Of a stretch of DNA of 64,000 bases, positions 34,441-45,170 are shown one piece after another. This DNA comes from Elephas maximus indicus (taxonomy: Eukaryota; Chordata; Mammalia; Proboscidea; Elephantidae): NCBI RefSeq assembly GCF_024166365.1, contig NC_064819.1, positions 152,340,293 through 152,404,292 of the forward strand. Direction: 5' to 3'. Position 1 is the stretch's first letter. Every line of letters begins with the position of its first letter. Both the position numbers and the translations under genes were made by a program. The notes under the pieces were generated by a model that was not told the DNA's origin, made no database searches, and saw only the letters and a list, made by a program, of their open reading frames with translations.

Positions 34441-34504
34441 GTTCTTAAGCTCTTAGCATGTTGACAATAAAGAATGTTCTCCACAAGCCTTTGGAGGGAG
34501 TTTC

Positions 34505-34960
34505 ACGTATACCTGACCCATTCCCAAACTCTTCTTCTTATACTCCATATAGCATTTTGGCCAGCTGCTTATTTGATACCTTTGTTTGAATGCCCCAGAT
34601 TTCTCAAACCCAACAGGTTCAAAACACAGCTTTGTATCTTCCCCAAAATCTATTCTTGTTTTCTTCATCTCAATAAACGACACCTCTATTCACGCAGTGT
34701 CCTCCCTGACCCCTTCCTTTTTCTTTTCCTGCATATTCAGTCCATTACTAAGGCCTACCAATTCTACCTAAAATATACTCTGAATATGTCTGTTTGTCCC
34801 CAAATCATAGCCCAAGCCAGCACGGACTCTCAGATTTCTCCAACAGGTTCCAAACTAGTCTCTTCTATTCCCTACCCCCCGCCCCCAATCCTTCAATTCT
34901 TTACACTGCAGCCAGGCTGATCTTTGAAAAAAAAAATGTAAATCCAATCAAGTCGCTCCC
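34505..34960 (+). repeat. L2 LINE, distal fragment
   Basis: L2 order continues: 'ggcctaccaattctacctaa', 'atatactctgaatatgtctg', 'tacactgcagccaggctgat' and 'caatcaagtcgctccctgga'. Probably the same L2 as 33590-34040. Confidence 0.6.
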
Positions 34961-36040
34961 TGGACTAAAAGAAAAGGATTTAAAAGACATACAGATTGGA
35001 ATGGGAAAAATAAAATGGTCTCTATTCACAGATAACATAACTGCTTACATAGGAAACATCCACAAGGAGGCTCCTGGAACTATTATTAAGTAAGTTTAGC
35101 AAGGTTACAGAATACAGAACTAATCATATTTCTATATATTAGCAACAAACAACTGGAAGTTTAAAATAAAAACATACTATTCACTATAGCACTGAAAACC
35201 ATGAAATACTTAGGTATAAAAATCTAAAAAAAATATGTGCAGGATCAGTATGCTCACTACACAGTGAGAGAAATCAAAGAAGACTTAAATAAATAGAAAG
35301 ATACACCATGTTTACAGGTTGAAGATTCAATATTGTTAAGATGTCACACTTTGCAAAGCGATAGAGATTCAATGTAATCACAATCAAAGTCCCAATGGAG
35401 TTTTTTCACAGGTATCAACAACCTCATTCTAAAATTTACATGAAAAGGCAAAGGAACTAAAATGGCCAAAACAGTTTTGAAAAAGAACAAAGTTGGAGAA
35501 CTGACACTAACTGATTTCAAGACTTAAGTAACAGTAACCAAGACAGTGTGTCTTGGTGAAAGGAGAGCCGCACAGATCAATGGAACAGAACAGAACCAGA
35601 TCCACAATAGAAGGTCAACTGATTTTTGGCAAAGGCTATGCAATGAAGAAAGAACAATGTTTTCAACAAACAGTGCTGGGACAATTTGAAATTCATATGT
35701 AAAATAAGGAACCTCAACCCGTATCTTTTACCTTACACAAAAATTAGTTCAAAATGGAAAAGAGACCTAAAACTATAAAACTTAGAAAAGAAGAAAATAT
35801 CTGTGATCTAGGGGTAGGCAAGATTTCTTAGAAATAACACAATCCATAAAATTCAAAATCAATAAACTGGGCTGCATAAATATTAAACACGTATGCTCTG
35901 CTAAAGATATAGTTGAGAATGAAAAGACAAGACAGAGACTGGAATAAAATATCTGCAAATCACATATCTGACAAAGGACTTGTATCTAGAATATAAAAAG
36001 AACTCTCAAAACTCAACAATAAGAAAACAACTTAAATTTG

Positions 36041-36176
36041 GTAACAGCGGTGATGGTTGCACAACCAGGTGAAAGTAATTAATGTCACTGAATTGTACAT
36101 GTAAAAAATGTTGAAATGGAAATCTTTTTGTTATATGTGTACTCACCATAATAAAAATAATTAATTTAAAAAAAGG
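36041..36176 (+). mobile_element. Short L1 3'-end insertion inside L1
   Basis: About 136 bp of L1 3' terminus ('gatggttgcacaaccaggtg', 'cactgaattgtacatgtaaa', then AATAAA-type and A-rich tail). It lies between two ORF2 blocks of the surrounding L1 that would otherwise be adjacent. It is an extreme 5' truncation. Confidence 0.7.
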
Positions 36177-36714
36177 GGGGGAATGGGCAAAAGATTTGAA
36201 CAGACATTTCACCAAAGAAGATATATGGATGGCAAATAAACACATGAAAATATGCTTAACATCATATGCAAATTAAAATCATAAAGAGATACTACTATAC
36301 ACCTATTTAGAATAGCTAAAAAAAAAAAAAAATGACAACATCAAGTGCTGGTATGAATGCAAAACGGTGTAGCCACTTTGTGAACAGTTTGGCAGTTTCT
36401 TTGTAAACATACACTTACCATAAAATCCAACAATCCCTCTCTAGGTTATTAACCTAAGAGAAATAACTTATGTTCACATAAAAAACTGATACAAATGTTT
36501 CAGTGGTTTTATTCATAGTCACCCAAAACTAGAAGCAACCCAGAAGCCCTTCAATTGTTCAAAAGATAAACAAAATTGTGGTACAGCCATAAAATGTAAT
36601 ATTATCCAGCAATAAGGAAGAAATAACTATTGATAAATGCATAACATACATGAATTTCAAATGCAATATGCTATATTTAAAGAATTCAGACTCAAAAGGC
36701 TACAGGATATGTAT

Positions 36715-37553
36715 GAGGATCAACTGCAATCTATTCCATTTCTCTAACACCAACTAAATTGAAACAATTCAATTCTACTTTAAAGCTATTCAATTCAATT
36801 CCAACCCAACTGCAGATGCAGTACTTCTTCCTTTGTTCCTAACCACAAGAGCCAGGTCAGAATTCACAAATAAAAAAGGCACAGTCCTCAAGACTACCAA
36901 GTCTGCCCAAGACCTTAGATGCCAGTTGCAAACTTGAGGGTCCCCACAATACCCTCACTTCTGTCCTGCTGGCTTCAAATGAGGAGTTCCCTCTACCACC
37001 TAGGATATCATCTGTAAGCTTGAGGGTTCCCAAAGCTCCTCTCACTTCTGACCTGCTGTCTCTCACTACTCTCTTGGGTTTGATAATTCACTAGAATAAC
37101 TCACAGAAAGCACTGTACTTATGACTGCAGTTTTATTATAGCAAAAAGGATATAAATGAAGAAATGTATAGGGCAAGGTCTGGAAGGGTTCCCAACATGG
37201 AGCTTCCATGTCTCAAAAAGGGAGCACTACCTTCCCATGTGAATGTCATCACCAACCAGGAAGCCGAGGGAGCTTCCATGTCCAAAGCCTTTACTGGTGC
37301 CTCAATACATAGGCATGGCTGATTGAATCATGCCCTCTTCCCTAGGTCAGCTGATATCACTCGGTGGGCCTGTCTGGCATGGTCAGCCCCCACTTGAGCC
37401 ATTCCCTTAGCATAATCTGTTAGGTAGGTACAATCTGGACCCCACCTCAAACGTTCTTCAGTCCCTGGGAGAAATTCGAACGTTTAGAGGTTTCTCTCTC
37501 CGGAACCAAGGACAGAGACCAAATTCTTGGGGTAAAGTTAACCCCACACTACA
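36715..37553 (-). mobile_element. ERV LTR inserted in L1
   Basis: On the minus strand the LTR starts TGTAGTGTGGGGTT at 37553 and carries AATAAA in the 'tataataaaactgcagtcat' block (complement of 37125-37145). Surrounding L1 3' sequence resumes at 37554 ('gaattccatttacatgtcat'). It shares blocks with the older copy at 1163-1790. The left end is approximate and no clear duplication was found. Confidence 0.65.
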
Positions 37554-37661
37554 GAATTCCATTTACATGTCATTCTAGAAAAGGCAAAATTGTAGGAATA
37601 GAAAACAGATCAGTGCTGCAGGTGTTGGGCATGGAATGAATGGTTGATTACAAAGGGGTAG

Positions 37662-38497
37662 TGTCATAGTTATCTACCGCTACTATAACAGAAATACCAC
37701 AAGTGGATGGCTTTAACAAATAGAAATTTATTCTCTTCCACAGTTTAGGAGGCTAGAAGTTGGAATTCAGGGTATCAGCTCCAGAGGAAGGCTTTCTCTC
37801 TCTATCGGCTCTAGGACAAGGCCCTTGCCATCAATATTTCCCTGATCCAGGAGTTTCTCAGCTCAGGGACCCTGGGTCTGTTAGAATTTGGTACTAGGAG
37901 AGTGGGGGTGTTGCTCTAACAGATACCTAAAATGTGGGCTCAGTTTTGAAATTGTGAACAGGTAGACGCTGGAAGAGTTTTAAAGTGCCTAACAGTAAAA
38001 ACCTAGGTTGCCTTGAAGATACTGTTGGTGGAATTATGATATCAAAGACAATTCCGTTAAGGGCTCGGAAGGAAATGAGGAGAGCTATAACATCAGAGAC
38101 GGTGCAGATGGCAGGCAGCAGCAGCAGAACCAGGAGACTGGGGAGACAGCACAGAGGCTGACTAATGGAGCAAGAGTGCTGAGTGCCTTCGGGTAGGAGG
38201 GTTCCTGGAGGAGTGGGATGCCTCTGGAGAGGAGAGGACCTCCTACACCAAGAGAAGAGAGTGGGGAGCAGAGCACCCTCCCTTGGGACCCAGCATGTCA
38301 GTGCTGGGAAGCTCCTAGACCAGTGACTGATGATAAAAACATTCCCTCAGAACTAACAGAGAGAGAAAGACTTCCCCTGGAGCTGGTGCCCTGAATTTGG
38401 ACTTCTAGCCTCCTAAACTGTGAGAGAATAAATTTCTGTTTGTTAAAGCCATCTACTTGCGGTATTTCTGTTATAGCAGCACTAGATAACTAAGACA
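37662..38497. mobile_element. MaLR element with oppositely oriented LTR ends, 5-bp duplication
   Basis: The left arm (37662-37878) is the 3' half of the MLT1-like LTR on the minus strand. The right arm (38285-38497) is the same half on the plus strand. Between them is about 400 bp with a MaLR internal-type block in plus orientation ('ggtactaggagagtgggggt', 'cagatacctaaaatgtgggc', 'acgctggaagagttttaaag'). The whole unit is bounded by TGTC...GACA, and the direct repeat GGTAG lies exactly at 37657-37661 and 38498-38502. A normal provirus has both LTRs in the same orientation, so this is an abnormal insertion product (see findings). Confidence 0.8.
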
Positions 38498-38859
38498 GGT
38501 AGCATATGGAATTTTTTTGAGGGATGATGGAATTGTTCTGAATCTTGATTCTAGTGGTAGCTATACACCCGTATGCATCTATCTAAACTTTATACCAAAA
38601 AGAGTGAATTTATCGTATGTAAATTTAAAAAGGCGTGTTAAAACAAAAAGGAAGTTTAAGAGACATGTGAATTATAAAAAGTAAACCCAATCATGCCATT
38701 CCCATGTCAATGGCTTCCCATTACAAGGTCCTAACTGACAAAGCCCCAGCTTATCTTTCCAGCTCTTATAAACTGTTGTAGAATGCCCTACACTTTTCCA
38801 TTATATTATTTATTATGTATAAATTTTTTGTTGTTATTTAATATCTGACAACCAGAATC

Positions 38860-39010
38860 ATTAATAATTACTGAACACTTACTAGATGTTGAGTACTGTT
38901 CTAAGTGCTTTACATGCAATTTACTCAATCCTTGCAACAAGCCTAGGAAGTAATTATTTGTTCCGCATTTTAGACACAGGGGAGTTGAGTAATTTGACCA
39001 GGGTCTCAAG
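38860..39010 (-). repeat. MIR-class SINE
   Basis: Minus-strand MIR order: 'gttctaagtgctttacatgc', 'actcaatccttgcaacaagc', 'gcattttagacacagggga', then 'caagctagtaagtggcagag'. Confidence 0.65.
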
Positions 39011-39019
39011 CTAGTAAGT

Positions 39020-41640
39020 GGCAGAGAAACATACTGTAACTTTACTAGGTTCTCTAATTTAATCTTTATAACAATTCTAAGAAATGTCCAGATATAAAAA
39101 CTGAAACCCAGAGAGCTTATCTAACTTGCAGAAGGATACAGAGCTAATTTGTTTTGGTATCAAGATTCAAATGCTAAGTCTTTGTGAATCAAAAACCTGT
39201 GGCCTTCTTTTCCATAGGAATCAAGGCTCTAGGTTGAAAAAGTATTAAAAGAGGCAAAGGTAGACTACACTTATGGAGAATTTTACTTCTTATGTAATAA
39301 GCTGTAATTTAAGTCCTTATTTCCAAGGGTTACTTTCTACTTGGGAGAGCATGAAGATGGAAGATGAAGTGGTGTGTGACTGCTTAAAGGTGGAAGGAAG
39401 GGTATAATATACTACCCTGAACCAAACACAATGTCTGTCAAGTTTCTTTTCCTTCACTCATCTTTCCAAATATACTTCATTCTGACCTGCATCATCTCTG
39501 CTGTTTGCTATTCTAGTTGCAGCACAAACCATGAATCATGCCAAATTGCAGAATTTCTCAAGCCATTAAGGATTTACAATAGGTCAATTGTTAAATGGGC
39601 TGCACTTCACAGCTGCAAAGCTTTTGTCTGATTTCTAGATCAAATGAGAAACCATTATTGGATTGAGTGACCTTTCCATGGGCATCACTAGCAAAAGGAA
39701 AAGGTCTTGTGGACAAAACAGGCAGCTTTGCCAGTTAAAGTAAGGTGATGGTAATGGCTACTAAAGGGACAGCCAAACTCTATGTCACAATTTATTGGCT
39801 CCTGTTTGTTTAATATCAAGCATGATGAGAATTATAAGCATATCATAGATTGATTGCATGTTTGGGATAATAAAAACAACACACAAGCAATGAAAGCTTT
39901 ACAATCTAACATAAACATGGGAGGAGGCTAAAATTCAATATGCGTGCTTAACACTTTTTTTTCTTTCTAAATAATTATAAGTATGACAAGCTAATCTGAT
40001 GTTGCTCGTTCTCTGAGATATCTGTCCCACAACCAATGCAAATAACTGATAAAGTATATTTATCATATTTAATTTGAAAAACAATCCATGTACTTTTGGT
40101 AACTTAAAATCATTTTAATGATTAAATATTCACTTTTAACAAAGTTCACAAATATACTGGGTGTAGTATTTGGGCAATTCATTAAAATGTATAGTTCAAA
40201 TTTACTTCAATAAGTCCTTTGTTGACTTTCAAGGACTTACTAACAATTTGGACCTAATAATGCTCAGTTTTAATTTTTTAGCAATACTGCTGGTTACATA
40301 TATCTTATCTCCTCTCTCTCATCTATTTTAAGCTCACCTACTCAACTTTGCTCTTCTTATAGAAACCTCAAGAGAACTGTCTTTCAGATAGATCTATGTG
40401 AGTGTATGGCAATAAGCCAACATGCTATAACAATAAATGAAGATTTCCTTCCTGCTCTGCCTACCACTTAGAATACCACCAATAATTCTGAGGTTCTTCC
40501 CTTCTGATCATCTTCTCAAGTCCATCTCCTTAAAATGACTCAGTTTGGTCTAGTGGCACAGGCACCAGGCTCACAAATCCACACACCTTGAAGCATTAGA
40601 TGATGTGCACAGAGCTTCTTAGTTTAGTAATAATGTTTTTATTGTTAATAGGACTCATTTGGGCAAACAAAACTTCTAAGATTCCCAACTTGCAAGTCTA
40701 CCTCAAGTCAGTGCAGACTCTCACTAGGACCTTCCTACCACAGCACCTGTCACTTGTCTTGTTATGTCCAATTAATTAGTCATTAAAAAAAAAAAAAAAG
40801 AGCCACTCTTTTACTTTTGCCATGGATGAACCATTCTATTTTTGTACATGCTTTCTCAACAACTATATTTTTTCTTCTTTGAGAAAGAAACCCTGGACTT
40901 ACTGACAGAGGCGCTATGTACTAAATGAAGAGTGAAAGTTACACTGCTCAGAAACCAAGGGTTCCATTTTGTGTCTTTACGTACTCCTTGAAAGACATTA
41001 ACGACATATTTATTTAAATCTGCTTAATCAGCTCCAGGTATTGGGGATTCAGAATATCAAAACCACACTAAAAAGATGTTGAAAGTTTGAAAATGATTAC
41101 AAATAGATTATTTGTATCAGGTGTCACACTCCCTAAATATCTTCCTCAAAAAACTTTTTTTTTTTTTTTTTCAAAACAACCACAATGACCTCTCTCATAG
41201 AATCAAACATTTTGACGTTGATAGGAAACTTGGAGATAATCAAATTGAGCCCTTTTATTTTGAAATATCCAAGTACTATAGTGCCCCCTCCCCCTGCCAT
41301 CTCTATTAATCAGTGTATATGTGTAAACACTCATGCATTGGGGTGGTGTAAAACCAAGCGGAAATGCAAATTCACTATTTTGGTAACTTAAAACTACTTT
41401 AAACTTTTCTAGTGATATTTACTTTCATCAAGATATTTACTTTTAAAATTACTGACTGAAGACAGAACAACCAGAACAGAAAAATTGACAATGTTCACAC
41501 ATTGTGAAGAATGTAAACAATGTCACTGAAACACTTGTGTAGAAATTGTTGAATAAGAACTTAAACTACTGTGTAAACCTTCACCAAAACCTCAACAAAA
41601 TATTATTAAAAAATTTGACTAAGATAGTTTCCTTCACGGA
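39020..41640 (-). other. RNGTT: RNGTT intron, mostly unassigned
   Basis: About 2.6 kb, A+T-rich. Poly(A) runs lie near 40785 and poly(T) near 41155. L1-like 3' UTR words occur at about 41490-41560 ('gaatgtaaacaatgtcactg'). No exon is supported. Confidence 0.45.
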
Positions 41641-41644
41641 GAAG

Positions 41645-41765
41645 GAAAGGAGAGGAAACTAACATTTATTAAATACTATGTACCTGGCACTGTGCAAAGC
41701 ACTGTACATACATTATCCTTTTTGTAATAATGAGGAAATTAGGGGTAAGAGTATTTAAGTAATTC
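41645..41765 (-). repeat. MIR-class SINE fragment
   Basis: Contains 'acctggcactgtgcaaagca' and 'ctgtacatacattatccttt', then a 'gaggaaattaggggta' word, in minus-strand MIR order. Confidence 0.6.
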
Positions 41766-41982
41766 TTTTAAAACAAACAAAAAATACCCATGTACCTCAC
41801 GTGTCTTGAGCTGGCTAGTCTGGGGAAAAGAGATCTGGAAAGAAGTTAGGATGTACAAAGTAGAAGAAATCTCAAAAGTGGGTAGGGAAAAAATGTGGAA
41901 GAGACAAAGAAGGTTCTACTTGTCCTAACCTAGGTCTGTGAAATGGAGATAAAGGGTTTTTCAGTTGGGTAATATACAACAA

Positions 41983-44900
41983 CCCCCCTGTGCCTGGCAG
42001 TTTGTCGTACAGTGGGGGCTTGTGTGTTGCTGTGATGCTGGACGCTATGCCACCAGTATTTAAATACCAGGAGGGTCACCCATGGCAGATAAGTTTCAGC
42101 TGAGCTTCCAGACTAAGACAGACTAGGAAGAAGGAGCTGGCAGCCTACTTCTGAAAAGAATTAGCCAGTTCATGAAAACCTTGTGAATAGCAGCAGAACA
42201 CTGTCTGATATAGTGCTAGTAAGATGAGCCCCTCAGGTTGGAAGGCACTCAAAAGAGACTGGGAAAAAGCTGCCTCCTCAAAGTAGACTCAACCATAATG
42301 ATGTGGATGGAGTCAAGCTTTCTTTTTCTGAGGTAGCATGACTCAAAATGAGCAGCTACAAACATCCATTAACAATTGGAACCTGGAATGCACAAAGTAT
42401 GAATCTAGGAAAATTGGCAATCATCAAAAATGAAATGGAATGCATAAACATCAATATCCTAGGCATTAGTGAGCTGAAATGGACTGGTACCACCCATTGT
42501 AAATCTGACAATCATGGTCTACTATGCCAGGAATGATAACTTAAAGAGCAACGGTGTTGCATTCATCGTAAAAAAGAACATTTCAAGATCTATCCTGAAG
42601 TACAATGTTGTCAGTGACAGGATGATAGTCATATGCCTACAAGGAAGATCAGTTAATATGACTATTATTCAAATTTATACACCAAACACTAAGGCCAAAG
42701 ATGAAGAAATTGAAGATTTTTTTACCAACTTCTGCAGTCTGAAATTGATCAAACATGCAATCAGGGTGCATTGATAATTACTGGTGATTGGAATGTGAAA
42801 GTTGGAAACAAACAAGAAGAAGGATCAGTAGTTGGAAAATATGGCCTTGGTGATAGAAATGATGCCAGAGATCGCATGATAGAATTTTGCAAGACTAATG
42901 ATTTCTTCATTGCAAATATCTTTGTCCACCAACATAAACAGCAACTATACATGTGGACCTCGCCAGACAGAATACATAGAAGTCAAACTGACTATATCTT
43001 TGGATAGAAATGATGGAAAAGCTCAATATCACCAGTCAGAACAAGGCCAGGGGCCGACTGTGGATCAGACCATCAATTACTTATATGCAAGTTCAAGCTG
43101 AAACTGAAGACAGTTAGAAGAAGTCAACTAGAACTAAAGTATGACCCTGAGTATATCCCACCTGAATTTAAAGACCATCTCAAGAACAAATTTGATGCAC
43201 TGAACATTAATGACTGAAGACCAGACAAGTTGTGGAATGACATCATCCATGAAGAAAACAAGAGGTCATTAAAAAGCCAGGAAAGAATGAAACGACCAAA
43301 AAGGATGTCAGAAGAGACTCTGAAACTTGCTGTTGAACGTTGAGTACCTAAAGCAAAAGAAAAAAACGATGAAGTAAAAGAGCTGAACAGAAGATTTCAA
43401 AGGGCCGCTCGAGAAGACAAAGTAAAGTATTATGATGATGTGCAAAGAGCTGGAGATAGAAAACCAAAAGGCAAGAACACATTCAGCATTTCTCAAGCTG
43501 AAAGAACTGAAGAAAAAATTCAAACCTCGAATTGCAATAGTGAAGAATTCTACGGGGAAAATATTAAACATATGAAGTATCAAAAGAAGATGGAAGGAAT
43601 ACAGAGAGTCACTATTGATGTTCAACCATTTGAGGAAGTAACATATGATCAGGAATCTAAGGTATTGAAGGAAGAAGACCAAGCTGCACTGAAGGCACTG
43701 GCGAAAAACGAGGCTCCGGGAATTGACAGAATACCAATTGAGATGTTTCAACAAATGGATGCAGCACTGGAGGTACTCACTCATCTATGCCAAGAAATTT
43801 GGAAGGCGGCTACCTCGCCAACCATATTTATGCTTGTTCCCAAGAAAGGTGATCTAACTGAATGCAGAAATTATCGAACTGTATCATTCATATCACAGGT
43901 AGGCAAAATTTTGCTGAAGATAATTCAAAAGTGGCTGCAGCAGTATATCAACAGGGAGCTGCCAGAAATTCAAGCCAGATTCAGAAGAGGTCATGGACCC
44001 AAGGATATCACTGCTGATGTCAGATGATCCTGGGTGAAAGCAGAGAATACCAGAAAAAATGTTTACCTGTGTTTTATGGACTACGCTAAGGCATTCAACT
44101 GTGTGGGTCATAAAAAATTATGGATAGCATTGCAAAGAATGGGAATTCCGGAACACTGAATTGTGCTCCTGAGAAACCTATACATGGATCAAGAGGCAGC
44201 TGATTGAACAGAACAAGGGGGTACTGCATGGTTTAAAGTCAGGAAAGGTGTGTCAGGGTTTTATCTTTCACCATACCTATTCAATCTTGTACGCTGAGCA
44301 AATAATCTGAGAAGCTGGACTATACGAAAAAGCAAGAGGCATCGGGATTGGAGGAAGACTCATTAACAACCTGTGTTACGCAGATGACACAACCTTCCTT
44401 GCTGAAAGTGAAGAGGACTTGAAGCACTTACTGATGAAGATCAATGACCACAGCCTCCAGTATGTATTAACACCGCAACATAAAGAGAACAAAAATCCTT
44501 ACAACTGGACCAATAAGCAACATCATGATAAATGGAGAAAAGACTGAGGTTTTCAAGGATTTCACTTTACTTGGATCCACAATCAACGCCTGTGGAAGCA
44601 GCAGCCAAGAAATCAAAAGACCCATTGAATTGGGCAAATCGGCTACAAGGGATCTCTTTAAAGTGTTAAAAAGCAAAGATGTCACCTTGAGGACTAAGGT
44701 GAGCCTGACCCAAGCCATGGTGTTTTTAGTGGCCTCATATGCATGCAAAAGCTGGACAATGAATAAGGAAAACCAAAGAACTGACACCTTTGAATTGTGG
44801 TACTGGTGAAGAATATTCAATGTACCATGGACTGCCAAAAGAATGAACAAATCTATCTTAGAAGAAGCGCAACCAGGGTGCTCCTTGGAGGCAAGGATGG

Positions 44901-45158
44901 TGAGAGTACATCTCACATACTTCGGACATGTTATCAGGAAGGATCAGTCCCTGGAGAAGGACATCATGCTTGGTAAAAAAAAAAAAAAAAAAAAATTGTC
45001 AGCAAAAAAGAGGAAGACCCTCAATGAGATGGACTGACACAGTGGCTGCAACAATGGGCTCAAGTATAGCAACGATTGTGAGGATGGCGCAGGACCGGGC
45101 AGTATTTCCTTCTGTTGTAGACAGAATCGGAACTGACTCGACAGCAACTAACAACAAC
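41983..45158 (+). mobile_element. Near-full-length RTE-clade (BovB-like) LINE with 12-bp target-site duplication
   Basis: A 3,176-bp element with a 5' leader (41983-42330), one large broken ORF covering an endonuclease and a reverse transcriptase, and a 3' tail ending in an AAC repeat. The perfect direct repeat AATATACAACAA lies at 41971-41982 and 45159-45170, so both ends are known. RTE elements encode an apurinic-type endonuclease plus RT and move by target-primed reverse transcription. The BovB branch is known from ruminants, reptiles and afrotherians. Here stops and frameshifts disable the ORF, and an A21 run replaces RTE sequence at 44976-44996. Confidence 0.95.
42348..45035 (+). pseudogene. 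RTE LINE endonuclease/reverse-transcriptase ORF, broken
   Basis: The endonuclease part begins at about 42375 (TIGTWNAQSMNLGK), with ISELKWTGT and, in a later frame, ITGDWNVKVGNK, matching the APE fold's Asn, Glu and Asp-x-Asn positions. The RT part includes NEAPGIDRIPIEMFQ and PKKGDLTECRNYR (43700-43880), a degraded FMDYAKAF-type block near 44080, and an intact YADD box at 44377-44388. The open stretches are 42348-42536, 42514-42774, 42771-43007, 43440-44027, 44525-44809 and 44843-45037. They lie in different frames, so no single protein can be made from this copy. Confidence 0.9.
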
Positions 45159-45170
45159 AATATACAACAA

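Larger units (their letters stand above)
34965..38660 (+). mobile_element. 5'-truncated L1 carrying three nested insertions
   Basis: It starts in the L1 reverse transcriptase just after the FADD region (remnant words IGMGKIKWSLFTDN). It then covers the rest of ORF2 ('tttcaagacttaagtaacag', 'gaacagacatttcaccaaag') and the 3' UTR up to about 38660. Three later insertions split it: a short L1 tail (36041-36176), an ERV LTR (about 36715-37553) and the inverted-LTR MaLR element (37662-38497). L1 sequence resumes in register after each. The coding frames are heavily interrupted. Confidence 0.8.

Noticed and set aside
43440..44027. 195-codon open frame, the longest in the window
   Set aside because: It is an RTE reverse-transcriptase segment inside the 41983-45158 element, not a host gene. 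The 158-codon frame on the opposite strand is its shadow.
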